64,000 nucleotides of DNA from Arthrobacter sp. Bz4 (GCF_003075455.1 NZ_QDAE01000003.1:218052-282051), one strand, 5' to 3'. Positions 24,319 to 34,310 are shown, counted from the stretch's first letter. The notes: generated by a model from the letters alone, not told the origin. Translations and numbers: made by a program.

Positions 24319-27300
24319 CTACACGTCCAGGCAGGCCGGCCCCAGTAACACTTTCAGGTCGCCGAAGAGCGATGACGTCGGGTTGACTCTCAGTTCAACG
24401 CCGAGCCTCATTACTTCGACCTTCCGGTTGCTGTTCAACCGGATCTGGACCTCGCTGGTACCAGGGTGGGTCCTGAGGACGTCCCGCAGCGCCACGACTG
24501 CCGTCTCGGTCGCCTTGTGGTGCGCCATGGAGATCACCACCGGCCCGGAATGGCCTTCACTAAGGTCCGGAACGCTGAGCTCCTGCGCGTTCAGGGTGAC
24601 CGCACCGTCGTCGCGCCGCTGCAAACGTCCGCGGACGACGACGATGAGGTCCTCGGCGAGGACCCCCGCGATTGGGCCGTAAACCTGGCCGAAGAACATC
24701 ACTTCCATCGACCCGGCGAGGTCTTCGATTTCGGCGCGGGCGTAGGCGTTGCCGCTGTTCTTGGCGATCCGCCGCTGCAACGAGGTGATCATGCCGGCGA
24801 TGGTGACCATCGCGCCGTCGGCCGGGCCTTCGTCGCTGATGATCGAGGTGATCGAGGAGTCGGCGTGCTGGCTCAGGATCCCGTCGAGTCCCTGCAGCGG
24901 GTGATCGGAAACGTAAAGTCCCAGCATGTCCCGTTCGAAGGAAAGCTTGTCCTTCTTCTCCCACTCCGGCAGATCCGGCACCTCAACGGAGAGCCCACCC
25001 ACCGATCCGGGTTCGTCGAAGGCACTGAAAAGGTCAAACTGGTTGGCGGCCTCGTTGCGTTTGAGGACGATCACCGAATCGACGGCTTCCTCGTGGATCA
25101 TGGCCAGGGCGCGCCGCGGATGCTTGAGCGAATCGAACGACCCGGCCTTGATCAGCGATTCGATAGTCCGCTTGTTGCAGACCACAGCCGGCACCTTCTG
25201 CAGGAAGTCGCTGAAGGAGGTGAAAGCGCCCTTCTCGGTGCGGGCTCCCACCATCGCGCCCACCACGTTGGCGCCGACGTTACGGATGGCCCCCATCCCG
25301 AAGCGGATGTCAGTGCCGACCGGGGTGAAGTTGACGCTGGATTCGTTGACGTCCGGCGGGAGCACCGTGATACCCATGCGGCGGCACTCGTTGAGGTAGA
25401 TCGCGAGCTTGTCCTTGTCATCGCCGACGCTCGTGAGCAGGGCGGCCATATACTCGGCCGGGTGGTGGGCCTTGAGGTAGGCCGTCCAGTAAGACACCAG
25501 CCCATAGGCCGCAGAGTGCGCTTTGTTGAACGCGTAGTCGGAGAAGGGCAGCAGGATGTCCCACAGCGTTTTGATCGCCGCTTCGGAGTATCCGTTGTCC
25601 TTCATGCCGTTGGCGAAGCCCTCGTACTGCTTATCCAGTTCGGATTTTTTCTTCTTGCCCATCGCCCGGCGCAGGATGTCCGCGCGGCCCAGCGAATAGC
25701 CAGCGACCTTCTGGGCAATCGCCATCACCTGCTCCTGATACACGATCAGGCCGTAGGTGGTTCCCAGGATTTCGGCGAGTGGTTCTTCCAGTTCGGCGTG
25801 GATGGGGGTGACTTCCTGGGCGCCGGTCTTGCGCAGGGCGTAATTGGTGTGCGAGTTCGCACCCATCGGTCCTGGTCGGTACAGCGCGATGACAGCCGAG
25901 ATATCTTCGAAGTTGTCGGGGCGCATCAATTTCAGGAGGGCACGCATCGGGCCACCGTCGAGCTGGAACACACCCAGGGTGTCGCCGCGGGCCAGCAGCT
26001 CGTAGGAGCCCTGGTCCTCGAGGTCCAGCTCCTCGAGCACCAGGTCGATGTCCTTGTTGAGCTTGATGTTCTCCACCGCGTCGGTGATGATCGTCAGGTT
26101 CCTCAGCCCGAGGAAGTCCATTTTGATCAGCCCGAGGTTTTCGCAGGTCGGGTAATCAAACTGGGTGATAATCTGACCATCCTGGTCACGACGCATCAAC
26201 GGGATGATGTCGATCAACGGGTCCGAGGACATGATGACGCCCGCCGCATGGACGCCCCACTGGCGCTTCAGGCCTTCGAGGCCAAGCGCTGTCTCGAAAA
26301 CTTTCGCGGAGTCGGCGTCGGACTTCAGCAGTTCACGCAGTTCCTCGGCCTCGGAGTACCGCTTGGAGTTCTTGTCATGCACATCGGTCAGGGCCAGGCC
26401 CTTTCCCATGACGTCTGGCGGCATTGCCTTGGTGAGCCGCTCCCCCATCGAGAACGGGTACCCCATCACCCGGGAGGAATCCTTCATGGCCTGCTTGGCC
26501 TTGATGGTGCCGTAAGTGACGATCATGGCGACTCGCTCGTCGCCGTACTTCTCGGTGACGTACCGGATCACCTCGGAACGGCGCCGATCATCGAAGTCGA
26601 CGTCGAAGTCGGGCATGGAGACGCGCTCCGGGTTGAGGAACCGTTCGAAGATCAGGCCGTGCTGCAGCGGATCGAGGTCTGTGATGCGCATAGCGTAGGC
26701 GACCATTGACCCGGCACCGGAGCCTCGGCCGGGGCCCACCCGGATGCCGTTGTCCTTGGCCCAGTTGATGAAGTCGGCGACCACCAGGAAGTAGCTGGGG
26801 AACCCCATCTGGGTGATGACGCCGGTCTCATACTCGGCCTGCTTGCGGACCGCGTCGGGGATGCCCGTGGGGTACCGGTACTGCAACCCCGTCTCGACCT
26901 CCTTCACGAACCAGGACTGCTCGCTTTCACCCTCGGGGACGGGGAAGCCAGGCATGTAGTTTGCTTTGGTATTGAACTCGACGTCGCACCGCTCGGCGAT
27001 GAGCAGGGTGTTGTCGCAAGCATCCGGGTGATCCCGGAAAATGGAGCGCATTTCGGCGGGCGACTTCAGGTAAAACTCGTCGGCGTCGAACTTGAACCGT
27101 TTCGGGTCGGCCATGGTGGAACCGGACTGCACGCACAGGAGCGCCGCGTGGGCTTTCGCGTCCTCGGCGTGGGTGTAATGCAGGTCGTTGGTGGCCACCA
27201 ACGGCAACCCCAACTCCTTGGCAAGTTTGATCAGGTCCGACTGGACAGCGCGTTCAATATCGAGCCCATGGTCCATCAACTCGCAGAAGAAGTTGTCGAC

Positions 27301-27888
27301 GCCGAAAATGTCGCGGAAATCAGAGGCCGCCTTGACTGCCTCGCGGTAGAGACCGAGGCGGAGTTTTGTCTGCACCTCCCCGGAGGGACAACCGGTGGTG
27401 GCGATGAGGCCCTTGCCGTAGGTCTGGAGCAGGTCGCGGTCCATCCGGGGCTTGTAGAGGTAGCCTTCCAGCGATGCCAGGGAAGACATCCGGAACAGGT
27501 TGTGCATCCCCTCGGTGGTTTCAGCCCACATGGTCATGTGCGTGTAGGCGCCGGCACCCGAGACGTCATCGCGGCCACCACCACCCCACTTCACGCGGGT
27601 CTTGTCAGCCCGGGCGGTGCCCGGCGTCAGATACGCCTCGACGCCGATAATGGGTTTCACCCCGGCGGCCCGCGCCTTGTCCCAAAAGTCGAACGCCCCA
27701 AACACAAACCCGTGGTCGGTGGTGGCCAGCGCATTCATGCCCAGTTCCTCGGTGTGGCTGAACAGGTCAGTCAGCCGGGCGGCGCCGTCGAGCATTGAGT
27801 ACTCGGTGTGATTATGCAGATGAACGAAGGAGTCTTCGCGGGTTGGCTTGGCCGGGGAAGCTTGGGGAGATGCTGATGAAACCACCAT
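24319..27888 (-). CDS. dnaE: DNA polymerase III alpha subunit
   Basis: 1189 residues, the replicative polymerase DnaE1. The N-terminal PHP domain begins FVHLHNHTEYSMLDGAARL; the polymerase active site PDFDVDFDDRRR sits near residue 424 with catalytic Asp residues, and GPGRGSGAGSMVAYAMRITD and FNKAHSAAYGLVSYWTAYLK are finger/palm motifs. A C-terminal OB domain (VTIAGMITSLQRRIAKNSG, then AEIEDLAGSMEVMFFG) follows. Length and domain order are those of DnaE1, not the error-prone DnaE2. ATG 27888 or GTG 27885 may be the start: TAGAAT lies exactly 6 nt before the GTG. Downstream of rluD and lspA in the same orientation. Confidence 0.97.
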   Translation of the reverse strand: MVVSSASPQASPAKPTREDSFVHLHNHTEYSMLDGAARLTDLFSHTEELGMNALATTDHGFVFGAFDFWDKARAAGVKPIIGVEAYLTPGTARADKTRVKWGGGGRDDVSGAGAYTHMTMWAETTEGMHNLFRMSSLASLEGYLYKPRMDRDLLQTYGKGLIATTGCPSGEVQTKLRLGLYREAVKAASDFRDIFGVDNFFCELMDHGLDIERAVQSDLIKLAKELGLPLVATNDLHYTHAEDAKAHAALLCVQSGSTMADPKRFKFDADEFYLKSPAEMRSIFRDHPDACDNTLLIAERCDVEFNTKANYMPGFPVPEGESEQSWFVKEVETGLQYRYPTGIPDAVRKQAEYETGVITQMGFPSYFLVVADFINWAKDNGIRVGPGRGSGAGSMVAYAMRITDLDPLQHGLIFERFLNPERVSMPDFDVDFDDRRRSEVIRYVTEKYGDERVAMIVTYGTIKAKQAMKDSSRVMGYPFSMGERLTKAMPPDVMGKGLALTDVHDKNSKRYSEAEELRELLKSDADSAKVFETALGLEGLKRQWGVHAAGVIMSSDPLIDIIPLMRRDQDGQIITQFDYPTCENLGLIKMDFLGLRNLTIITDAVENIKLNKDIDLVLEELDLEDQGSYELLARGDTLGVFQLDGGPMRALLKLMRPDNFEDISAVIALYRPGPMGANSHTNYALRKTGAQEVTPIHAELEEPLAEILGTTYGLIVYQEQVMAIAQKVAGYSLGRADILRRAMGKKKKSELDKQYEGFANGMKDNGYSEAAIKTLWDILLPFSDYAFNKAHSAAYGLVSYWTAYLKAHHPAEYMAALLTSVGDDKDKLAIYLNECRRMGITVLPPDVNESSVNFTPVGTDIRFGMGAIRNVGANVVGAMVGARTEKGAFTSFSDFLQKVPAVVCNKRTIESLIKAGSFDSLKHPRRALAMIHEEAVDSVIVLKRNEAANQFDLFSAFDEPGSVGGLSVEVPDLPEWEKKDKLSFERDMLGLYVSDHPLQGLDGILSQHADSSITSIISDEGPADGAMVTIAGMITSLQRRIAKNSGNAYARAEIEDLAGSMEVMFFGQVYGPIAGVLAEDLIVVVRGRLQRRDDGAVTLNAQELSVPDLSEGHSGPVVISMAHHKATETAVVALRDVLRTHPGTSEVQIRLNSNRKVEVMRLGVELRVNPTSSLFGDLKVLLGPACLDV

Positions 27889-27891
27889 CCC

Positions 27892-27897
27892 ATTCTA
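27892..27897 (-). promoter_or_regulatory. -10 hexamer of dnaE, leaderless
   Basis: TAGAAT on the minus strand, 3 nt before the ATG at 27888 and 6 nt before the GTG at 27885. The usual 6-7 nt distance to the transcription start favours the GTG. Confidence 0.5.
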
Positions 27898-27954
27898 GGT
27901 CAGTCGGCCGGCGCCCCCGGCTGACATGCCGGTCCGCGAACGAGGCGTCACGGC

Positions 27955-28890
27955 CTAGACGTTCCCGGCCGCCAGGGCGTCGAGGGCATACTGCAGATCA
28001 TTGGGGTAGGGGCTGGTCGCGCTGACGGTGTCGCCTGAGACCGGATGTTCGAAGGTAAGTTTCTGGGCGTGGAGCCATTGGCGGGTGAGCCCCAGGTTGG
28101 CGGCAAGCCGAGGGTCAGCGCCGTATGTGAGATCCCCCACGCAGGGGTGCCGAAGCGCCGAAAAATGGACCCTGATCTGGTGGGTCCGGCCGGTCTCGAG
28201 GTTGACCTCGAGAAGGCTAGCCTTCCCAAACGCTTCGAGCACCTTGTAATGAGTCCTGGAGGGCCTTCCGTCTTCCAGCACAGCGAACCGCCAGTCGTGG
28301 GCCGGGTGTCTACCAATCGGGGCGTCAATGGTACCAACCAGGGGGTCCGGGAGACCCTGGACCAGCGCATGATAGACCTTCTCCACGGTGCGTTCCTTGA
28401 ACGCCCGCTTCAGGACCGTGTAGGCGTGCTCGGTTTTGGCGACCACCATCGCTCCGGAGGTTCCCACATCCAGGCGGTGGACAATGCCGGCGCGTTCGGT
28501 GGCACCCGACGTCGAGATCCGGTACCCGGCGGCGGCGAGGGCGCCGACGACCGTCGGGCCCACCCACCCCGGCGACGGGTGCGCGGCGACCCCGACCGGC
28601 TTGTCGATGACCACCAGATCGTCATCGTCGTAGAGAATCCCCATCCCGTCAACAGTTTCGACGACCACGGCCAGCGGGTCGACGCTTGCCGGAACCCTGA
28701 TTCTTAGGACGGCACCGGCAGCGGGCCGGTCGGATTTACCAACGGGTTTGCCGTCGCTCGTCACGAACCCTGCCACACACCAGGCGGCGGCAGCGGAGCG
28801 GGACACCCCGGCGACGGCGGCGAGCACGGCGTCCGCGCGGGCGCCTCCTAGCTCGGTGGGAACGCGTTCGTCCCGTTCGACGGCGTTCAC
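27955..28890 (-). CDS. rluD: RluA/RluD-family pseudouridine synthase
   Basis: 311 residues. An N-terminal S4 RNA-binding domain ([20 protein letters not shown]) is followed by the catalytic domain: [18 protein letters not shown], the active-site motif [15 protein letters not shown] with catalytic Asp141, and [19 protein letters not shown]. It isomerises uridine in large-subunit rRNA by the RluD class; the exact position is inferred only from family and from linkage to lspA, which is standard in actinobacteria. The GTG start overlaps the lspA stop by 4 nt, so the two are translationally coupled. Confidence 0.95.
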   Translation of the reverse strand: MNAVERDERVPTELGGARADAVLAAVAGVSRSAAAAWCVAGFVTSDGKPVGKSDRPAAGAVLRIRVPASVDPLAVVVETVDGMGILYDDDDLVVIDKPVGVAAHPSPGWVGPTVVGALAAAGYRISTSGATERAGIVHRLDVGTSGAMVVAKTEHAYTVLKRAFKERTVEKVYHALVQGLPDPLVGTIDAPIGRHPAHDWRFAVLEDGRPSRTHYKVLEAFGKASLLEVNLETGRTHQIRVHFSALRHPCVGDLTYGADPRLAANLGLTRQWLHAQKLTFEHPVSGDTVSATSPYPNDLQYALDALAAGNV

Positions 28891-29507
28891 TTGGCGTCCG
28901 CCGAGCCGTCAACCACAGGTTCGTCGTTGCTGCGCTTGCCGTCCATGCCGATCCCGCGCAAGGTGAGCAGACAGATCAGGCTGACGCCCGTGACCACGGC
29001 TGAATCGGCGATGTTGAAGATGGCGAAGTTGGGCAGGGCGATGAAGTCGACCACATGGCCCTGCCCAAACGATGGTTCGCGCAGCAGACGGTCGGTCAGG
29101 TTGCCGAGCGCGCCTCCGAGGACCAGCCCCAGGGCTGTTGCCCACCACCAGGACGCCACCTTTCGGATCTGGGAGATGATCGCAATTGATACGACGGCCA
29201 TGATGATGGTGAAAACCCAGGTGTAGTCGGTGCCAATCGAAAAAGCGGCACCGGGATTGCGGATGAAGTGCCAGTTCAGCAGAGGCGGAAGGACCGGGGT
29301 GATCTGTCCCTCGGTCATGGTGGAGACGACCCAGATTTTGGTCAACTGGTCAGCTACGTAGATGACGGCGAAGCACGCGACGAAGAGCAGCGCGTAGCGC
29401 GCACCCGTACGCCCGCGATGGCTGGCCGCCGTAGGGGTCTCACGGGCGGCGGGGGAGGTTTCATCGGACCCGGTTGGGTTGCCGTGCTCTGGTGTCTGGT
29501 CTGTCAT
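28887..29507 (-). CDS. lspA: Signal peptidase II (prolipoprotein)
   Basis: 206 residues, four membrane helices. LspA cleaves the signal peptide of diacylglyceryl-prolipoproteins at the lipobox. Both catalytic aspartates are present: Asp139 ([10 protein letters not shown]) and Asp168 (FNIADSAV). The other conserved blocks are [22 protein letters not shown] and [15 protein letters not shown] hydrophilic N-terminal tail of about 35 residues and a C-terminal polar tail are typical of actinobacterial LspA. Sits between divIVA and rluD. Confidence 0.97.
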   Translation of the reverse strand: MTDQTPEHGNPTGSDETSPAARETPTAASHRGRTGARYALLFVACFAVIYVADQLTKIWVVSTMTEGQITPVLPPLLNWHFIRNPGAAFSIGTDYTWVFTIIMAVVSIAIISQIRKVASWWWATALGLVLGGALGNLTDRLLREPSFGQGHVVDFIALPNFAIFNIADSAVVTGVSLICLLTLRGIGMDGKRSNDEPVVDGSADAK

Positions 29508-29589
29508 AGCGCTTTCAGGTTTGGCGCTGCCGCTGACTGCGCCGGGGTGGGGTGGACTGCCGCATAAAGGTTGACATCCAGCCTACGGC

Positions 29590-29627
29590 AGAGGCCGACC
29601 GCCGGGAATTCCCGGGGGCCGGCCTCT
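29590..29627. terminator. 38-bp inverted repeat after divIVA
   Basis: AGAGGCCG-A-CC-G-CCGGGAA and its symmetrical partner: 17 of 19 base pairs, no loop, centred on GGGAATTCCC. It starts about 60 nt beyond the divIVA stop on the minus strand. There is no T-run, so termination is uncertain. Confidence 0.6.
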
Positions 29628-29688
29628 TGAGTTGCCTTTAGCTGGACTGCACCGGTCATCTGGTGCAGCGGTAATACAGGTGAAGCGC

Positions 29689-30387
29689 CTAGGAGCCGGT
29701 GGCTTCGGAAGCTACCGATCCGCGGGAATCCAGATCGCGCAGCTGGCCTTCAATGTAGGCCTTCAGACGTGAACGGTAGTCGCGTTCGAAGCTGCGGAGC
29801 TGCTCAACCTTGCCTTCGAGCACAGACTTCTGCTGCTCGAGGGCGCCCAGGGTCTTACGGGTCTTCTCCTCGGCCTCGTTGACCATGCTGCTGGCTTCGA
29901 TCTGCGCCTCGGCGATGATCTTGTCGCGCTGTTCGACACCGGCGTTGACGTATTCGTCGTGAAGCTTCTGAGCCATCGCCAGCACACCGGCAGCCGATTC
30001 AGCTGAACTGGTGCCCGAAGCGGCTGGTGCTGCCGCGGCGGGTGCTGCAGCAGCAGCCGGACGCTCTTCGGACTTCTTCTCTTCACCCTTGGGCTCTTCA
30101 ACCTTTGGCTGTTCCTTCGCCTTGGGCTCGTCCTTCGCCTTGGGCTCGTCCTTGACCTCTTCGGTATGCGAGCTCGCCGACACGGGGGCGGGAACCACAG
30201 CGTTCTGGGACGTTGAGGAGGAGGCGTCCGCGAGCTTGCGCCGCAGTTCGTCATTCTCCTGGTTCAGGCGACGGAGTTCGACAACGATCTCATCGAGGAA
30301 ATCGTCTACCTCGTCCTGGTCGTAGCCTTCACGAAACTTAGTGGGCTGAAACCTTTTGTTGACAACATCTTCTGGCGTCAGGGCCAT
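29689..30387 (-). CDS. wag31: DivIVA/Wag31 polar growth protein
   Basis: 232 residues. The N-terminal DivIVA domain starts MALTPEDVVNKRFQPTKFRE and continues GYDQDEVDDFLDEIVVELRR, the membrane-binding lipobinding coiled coil. The middle is a charged and Ala-rich low-complexity linker with repeated EPKAK units, encoded by an 18-bp DNA repeat (about 30115-30153). The C-terminal half (AAGVLAMAQKLHDEYVNAGV, then a long coiled coil to residue 232) is the tetramerising part. In actinobacteria the protein localises to poles and septa and directs wall synthesis. It is the last gene of the division cluster here. Confidence 0.95.
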   Translation of the reverse strand: MALTPEDVVNKRFQPTKFREGYDQDEVDDFLDEIVVELRRLNQENDELRRKLADASSSTSQNAVVPAPVSASSHTEEVKDEPKAKDEPKAKEQPKVEEPKGEEKKSEERPAAAAAPAAAAPAASGTSSAESAAGVLAMAQKLHDEYVNAGVEQRDKIIAEAQIEASSMVNEAEEKTRKTLGALEQQKSVLEGKVEQLRSFERDYRSRLKAYIEGQLRDLDSRGSVASEATGS

Positions 30388-30529
30388 CTGGTCACCTCAT
30401 AGTGGTTATAAGACATGCCTGCCTATGAAGCAGACCTGACTACGGTACCGAATTGCGGACATAAAACTCGAGAATTCACACCAATTATGTGATTCAGCGT
30501 ATATCTTTTGAGACTCGAAAACTAACCGG

Positions 30530-30826
30530 CTAGACCGACGTGGCCAAGCCGGCGGCGACGAACATGAGAATGGTTACTCCCAGGAACACCACCAAGAATG
30601 CCAGATCCAGTGACACTCCACCCAGCCGCAACGGCGGGATCAGTCGGCGAAGCGCCTTGATCGGCGGGTCGGTCACAGTGTAGACGCCCGAAGCCAACAC
30701 CAGGGCCAGTCTCTTGGGGCGCCAGCCACGCGCAAACATCTGCACGGCATCGTAGACGATCCGAATAATCAGGGCTATCTGTACGACCATCAGTACCAGA
30801 TAGATCAGAACAAAAACCAAACTCAC
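30530..30826 (-). CDS. YggT family membrane protein
   Basis: 98 residues with two YggT-type hydrophobic regions: LVFVLIYLVLMVVQIALIIR and LVFLAFLVVFLGVTILMF-like (LDLAFLVVFLGVTILMFVAA). Between them TDPPIKALRRLIPPLRLGG carries the family signature PP-x5-R-x-IPP. A membrane protein of unknown biochemistry, consistently found between sepF and divIVA in actinobacteria and Firmicutes, and in some linked to division or shape. Separated from divIVA by about 140 nt of possible promoter. Confidence 0.9.
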   Translation of the reverse strand: MSLVFVLIYLVLMVVQIALIIRIVYDAVQMFARGWRPKRLALVLASGVYTVTDPPIKALRRLIPPLRLGGVSLDLAFLVVFLGVTILMFVAAGLATSV

Positions 30827-30886
30827 GCGGCAGTCACAGTCCTAAAAGCGATACTTTGAGAGGAACTCGTGAACCAGTTAACCACG

Positions 30887-31405
30887 CTAGCTTTGATTGA
30901 AGAAACTAGCCTGCGCCTCGCTGGCCTTCTGGTCTTCTCCGAGTACCTCGATGTAGGAGGGCGACAGGAGGAAGACCTTGTTGGTAACCCGTTCGATGCT
31001 GCCGTGCAGACCAAAGACCAGACCAGCCGAGAAGTCCACCAGGCGTTTTGCATCCGATTCACCCATGTCGGTGACATTCATGATCACTGGGATGCCGTCG
31101 CGGAAGCTTTCACCGATCAGTTTCGCATCGTTGTAGGACCGTGGGTGCACGGTGGTGATCTGACGGAGAGCTGCCGAATCCTCGCGTGAGGACTGTGCGC
31201 GCTTGATCGGGGTCACCGGGGCACGGTACTCGTCCACCGGAGCGAGCCTGGCCGCCTGCGGGGCGTCAGCATGCCGGTCGTCACGGTCGTAGTCCACTAG
31301 GTGATCCTCGTTCCTGCTTTGTAAGTTCTTCTGCTCGGACTCGTAGTGCTCATCACCGTCGGCGAGCCCAAGATAGATCATTGTCTTGCGCAGTGCGCCA
31401 GCCAT
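30887..31405 (-). CDS. sepF: Cell division protein SepF
   Basis: 172 residues. The N-terminal amphipathic helix [16 protein letters not shown] tethers the protein to membrane, an acidic/basic disordered linker (about residues 20-85) follows, and the C-terminal domain ([20 protein letters not shown], then [20 protein letters not shown] and [12 protein letters not shown]) polymerises and binds the FtsZ tail. SepF substitutes for FtsA as membrane anchor of the Z ring in actinobacteria, and no ftsA exists in this cluster. Starts 37 nt beyond the yggS stop. Confidence 0.95.
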   Translation of the reverse strand: MAGALRKTMIYLGLADGDEHYESEQKNLQSRNEDHLVDYDRDDRHADAPQAARLAPVDEYRAPVTPIKRAQSSREDSAALRQITTVHPRSYNDAKLIGESFRDGIPVIMNVTDMGESDAKRLVDFSAGLVFGLHGSIERVTNKVFLLSPSYIEVLGEDQKASEAQASFFNQS

Positions 31406-31442
31406 GGTAGCTCCTGTCGTGTCATTGGGTATAGTCCAGACG

Positions 31443-32207
31443 CTACCTCAAGGGTGGGCGTTCACCGAGGACCTGCGAACCTATTCTGAGGTGTGTCGCG
31501 CCGGCTGCGACCGCGGCTTCGAGATCCCCGCTCATACCAGCCGAGATGCCGGTGGCTGCGGGGAATTCGCCACGGAGCGTGGCTGAGATCTCGGCCAGCT
31601 CTCCGAACGCAGCAACGGGGTCTCTGCCCAGCGGCGCAACAGCCATCACACCAGCCAGCGAGAGACCGTCGGTCGCTTGGACGAGCCGCCCCAGGGCGAC
31701 GACGTCGGTTGGGGCGGCGCCCCCTCGTTGATGCCCACTGATCGTCGCAGCGCGGCTGTCCCCGGTCGACAGATCGACCTGGATAAAGCAGGCGAGGGTC
31801 TTGGCGGCGCTGGTGCTGTCAGTGTCCTGGCCCGGTTCGGTTCGCCGGTTAGCCAACGCTTTGCCGAGCGCGGCGACGAGCGGTGCCCGGTCCACCGAAT
31901 GGACTGCGTGTGCGTAGCGCACCACCGACCGCGCCTTGTTACTTTGCAGCTGGCCGATGAAATGCCAGCGCACTCCCAGGTCCGCGAGCTCCTGGGCCTT
32001 GGCTGCGGCCTCCTGGTCCCGGCTTTCTCCCATCTCGGTCACGCCCAGGGCGGCCAGGATCCGCAGGTCGCCCGCCGGGAAATATTTGGTGACAACGATG
32101 AGCCGCGGTTTATCGGTACGCCCCGATGCCAGCACCGCTTGATCGATTCGTTGGTGCACCGCCGAGAGCCGTTCGCTGAGCTCGTCGGCGCGCTGGGGGT
32201 CGGTCAC
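31443..32207 (-). CDS. PLP homeostasis protein (YggS/PLPBP family)
   Basis: 254 residues of the alanine-racemase-like fold without racemase activity. Motifs: [16 protein letters not shown] with the PLP Lys, [48 protein letters not shown] and [15 protein letters not shown] (phosphate cup). It buffers PLP and influences amino acid pools. The GTG at 32207 overlaps the pgeF stop TGA by 4 nt and was preferred to the GTG at 32216; translationally coupled to pgeF. Confidence 0.93.
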   Translation of the reverse strand: MTDPQRADELSERLSAVHQRIDQAVLASGRTDKPRLIVVTKYFPAGDLRILAALGVTEMGESRDQEAAAKAQELADLGVRWHFIGQLQSNKARSVVRYAHAVHSVDRAPLVAALGKALANRRTEPGQDTDSTSAAKTLACFIQVDLSTGDSRAATISGHQRGGAAPTDVVALGRLVQATDGLSLAGVMAVAPLGRDPVAAFGELAEISATLRGEFPAATGISAGMSGDLEAAVAAGATHLRIGSQVLGERPPLR

Positions 32208-32917
32208 TGGGTCCACACCAGCCCGGCGATCCGGCCAGCTGCGGGACTGCGACGGTGCGAATACAGTGCCCCGTTCTCAAGGGTGCAGAGTGTCGAGGAA
32301 TCCTCGCTGACCTGTTGCACAGCCACACCGAGTGTCTCAAGCTGCGCCCGTACGGCTTGAGGCAGATCAAGGCCGGGGGTCGCCCACCGGGTGGTGGCTG
32401 TCGCGGCGGGAACCACGGCAGCTACCTCGCGGCGCATCTCCTCGGGGACCTCATAGCAGTCGCCGCAAATAGCGGGGCCAATCCAGGCCACCAGGTTCCG
32501 GGCATTCCGGCTGCGCAGCAGCTCGACCGTGTTGGCGATGACGCCGTCGAGGGTACCCTGGCGGCCGGCGTGCACAACAGCCGTGGCTCCCTCTGCACCG
32601 CCCCCGGCGGAGAGAACCACCGGAACACAATCGGCGACCATTACCGCCAGCGGGGTTGCCCCGCTGACGCTGACCAACGCATCAGCGCTGATCAGCTCAC
32701 CCGCCGCTGCGTCCTCGACTATCTCGGCGGTGGCCGAGTGAGTCTGGTGCATGAACCGGAGGGAACCCTCGTCGATACCCATGGCGGCTTCGAGCTCCCG
32801 CCGACGCCGAAGGACCGAGGCGGGCTTATCCCCCACATGAAGTGCGAGATTGCCCGCCTGACTATTCGTGAAGGCTACCCAACGGCCGGGGCCGATTTCC
32901 TGGCGCCAGAAGAACAC
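32204..32917 (-). CDS. pgeF: Peptidoglycan editing factor PgeF (laccase domain/YlmD)
   Basis: 237 residues of the multicopper-polyphenol-oxidase-like fold. The zinc/copper ligand motifs are MHQTHSA, ADCVPVVL and AVVHAGRQGTLDG. YfiH/PgeF hydrolyses misincorporated L-Ser from muropeptide precursors in E. coli, and purine nucleoside activity was reported for relatives, so the role here (editing or salvage) is open. Its location next to ftsZ in actinobacteria supports a wall-related role. The start is 11 nt from the ftsZ stop. Confidence 0.92.
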   Translation of the reverse strand: MFFWRQEIGPGRWVAFTNSQAGNLALHVGDKPASVLRRRRELEAAMGIDEGSLRFMHQTHSATAEIVEDAAAGELISADALVSVSGATPLAVMVADCVPVVLSAGGGAEGATAVVHAGRQGTLDGVIANTVELLRSRNARNLVAWIGPAICGDCYEVPEEMRREVAAVVPAATATTRWATPGLDLPQAVRAQLETLGVAVQQVSEDSSTLCTLENGALYSHRRSPAAGRIAGLVWTQ

Positions 32918-32928
32918 GGCGTCGGTGG

Positions 32929-34124
32929 TTACTTCAGGAAGTCAGGCACATCGAGTTCGTCTGACCGGCTCGAGGAGAAGTCAGGCTCCACCACGGCGGG
33001 CAGGTCGACGTCGAACCCTGAGTCGGCTGGGACGTTGTTGCCTGACTGCTGCGACCGCTGCGACCAGGCGCCGAGGCCTGCCGACGCGGGAACCGCTGCG
33101 GCCGCCGCCGGGGCGCTCGCTCCGACGGACGGCGCTGAGACCGGCTTGGACAGCTGTGCGCTGGGCTGTGACGTCGCGTCGACCTGGTCAAAGCCAGCTG
33201 CAATCACGGTGACCCGAGCCTCGTCGCCGAGGGCATCGTCGATCACGGCACCGAAGATGATGTTCGCTTCGGGGTGCGCTACTTCCTGGACCAGGCGGGC
33301 CGCCTCGTTGATTTCGAAGAGCCCCAGATCGGAGCCACCCTGGATGGAGAGCAGAACACCGTGAGCTCCGTCGATCGATGCTTCAAGCAGCGGCGAGGCA
33401 ATGGCCAGCTCGGCCGCCTTGACGGCCCGATCTTCGCCGCGTGCCGAGCCGATGCCCATCAGCGCCGAACCGGCGCCCTGCATCACTGACTTCACGTCGG
33501 CGAAGTCGAGGTTGATCAGGCCAGGCGTGGTAATCAGGTCGGTGATGCCCTGAACACCTGAGAGCAGCACCTGGTCGGCTGAGCGGAAGGCATCGAGCAT
33601 CGACACGTTCCGGTCGCTGATGGAGAGCAGACGATCGTTGGGGATGACGATCAGGGTGTCAACCTCGTCGCGGAGCGTATCGATCCCGGTTTCGGCCTGA
33701 TTCGACCGGCGCCGACCTTCAAAGGTGAAGGGACGGGTGACCACGCCAATGGTCAGGGCGCCCAGGGACCTCGCGATACGAGCCACGACCGGTGCACCAC
33801 CGGTTCCCGTACCGCCGCCTTCGCCTGCGGTAACAAACACCATGTCGGCGCCGCGCAGGACTTCCTCGATTTCTTCTGCATGATCTTCGGCCGCGCGGCG
33901 TCCCACCTCTGGGTCGCGCCGGCGCCGAGGCCGCGGGTCAGTTCCCGTCCGACGTCGAGCTTCACGTCGGCGTCGCTCATCAGCAGGGCCTGTGCGTCGG
34001 TGTTGATGGCGATGAATTCAACGCCACGCAATCCCACCTCGATCATTCGGTTGACGGCGTTTACGCCACCGCCGCCGATGCCTACTACCTTGATGACGGC
34101 CAAGTAATTCTGCGGTGCTGCCAC
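32929..34124 (-). CDS. ftsZ: Cell division protein FtsZ, frameshifted in this sequence
   Basis: Tubulin-like GTPase that forms the Z ring. The N-terminal frame starts at GTG 34124 ([19 protein letters not shown], then [19 protein letters not shown]) and runs off frame near 33914; the rest continues in the next frame with the GTP-signature [20 protein letters not shown], the T7-loop region [12 protein letters not shown] and the C-terminal peptide LDVPDFLK, complete. Adding one base between GAGA-type runs (expected [15 protein letters not shown]) restores a 398-residue protein of normal length. Since ftsZ is essential and otherwise intact, a base missing from the sequence is more likely than a real mutation. 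Confidence 0.95.
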
Positions 34125-34199
34125 GGTCCTGTGTCCCTTGTTCGAATGCGCTGTGTGGGGCCTGATCCGGCTGGATCTGTTCCCAGCCTTCACCTTGAC

Positions 34200-34230
34200 A
34201 ACATTAACTCTCAACTTGAAAGTCAATGTT
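34200..34230. promoter_or_regulatory. 31-bp interrupted palindrome in the ftsZ upstream region
   Basis: AACATTAACTCTCAA, one base, and TTGAAAGTCAATGTT: 13 of 15 pairs match. It lies 76 nt upstream of the ftsZ GTG, in a locally AT-rich stretch containing TTGACA. It could be an operator or an RNA hairpin in the ftsZ leader. Confidence 0.6.
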
Positions 34231-34310
34231 ATGTCAAGTAACTTCTATTCAAGACGCTATGGGCAGGTGCACTCATCTGCAATGACCGAGCCCGCGTGTC
34301 GGATAATTCT

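Noticed and set aside
24466..26709. 747-codon open frame on the plus strand within dnaE
   Set aside because: Antisense to dnaE; composition follows the third-position bias of the real gene and it shows no domain.
32255..33364. 369-codon plus-strand frame over pgeF and ftsZ
   Set aside because: Antisense shadow of two conserved genes.
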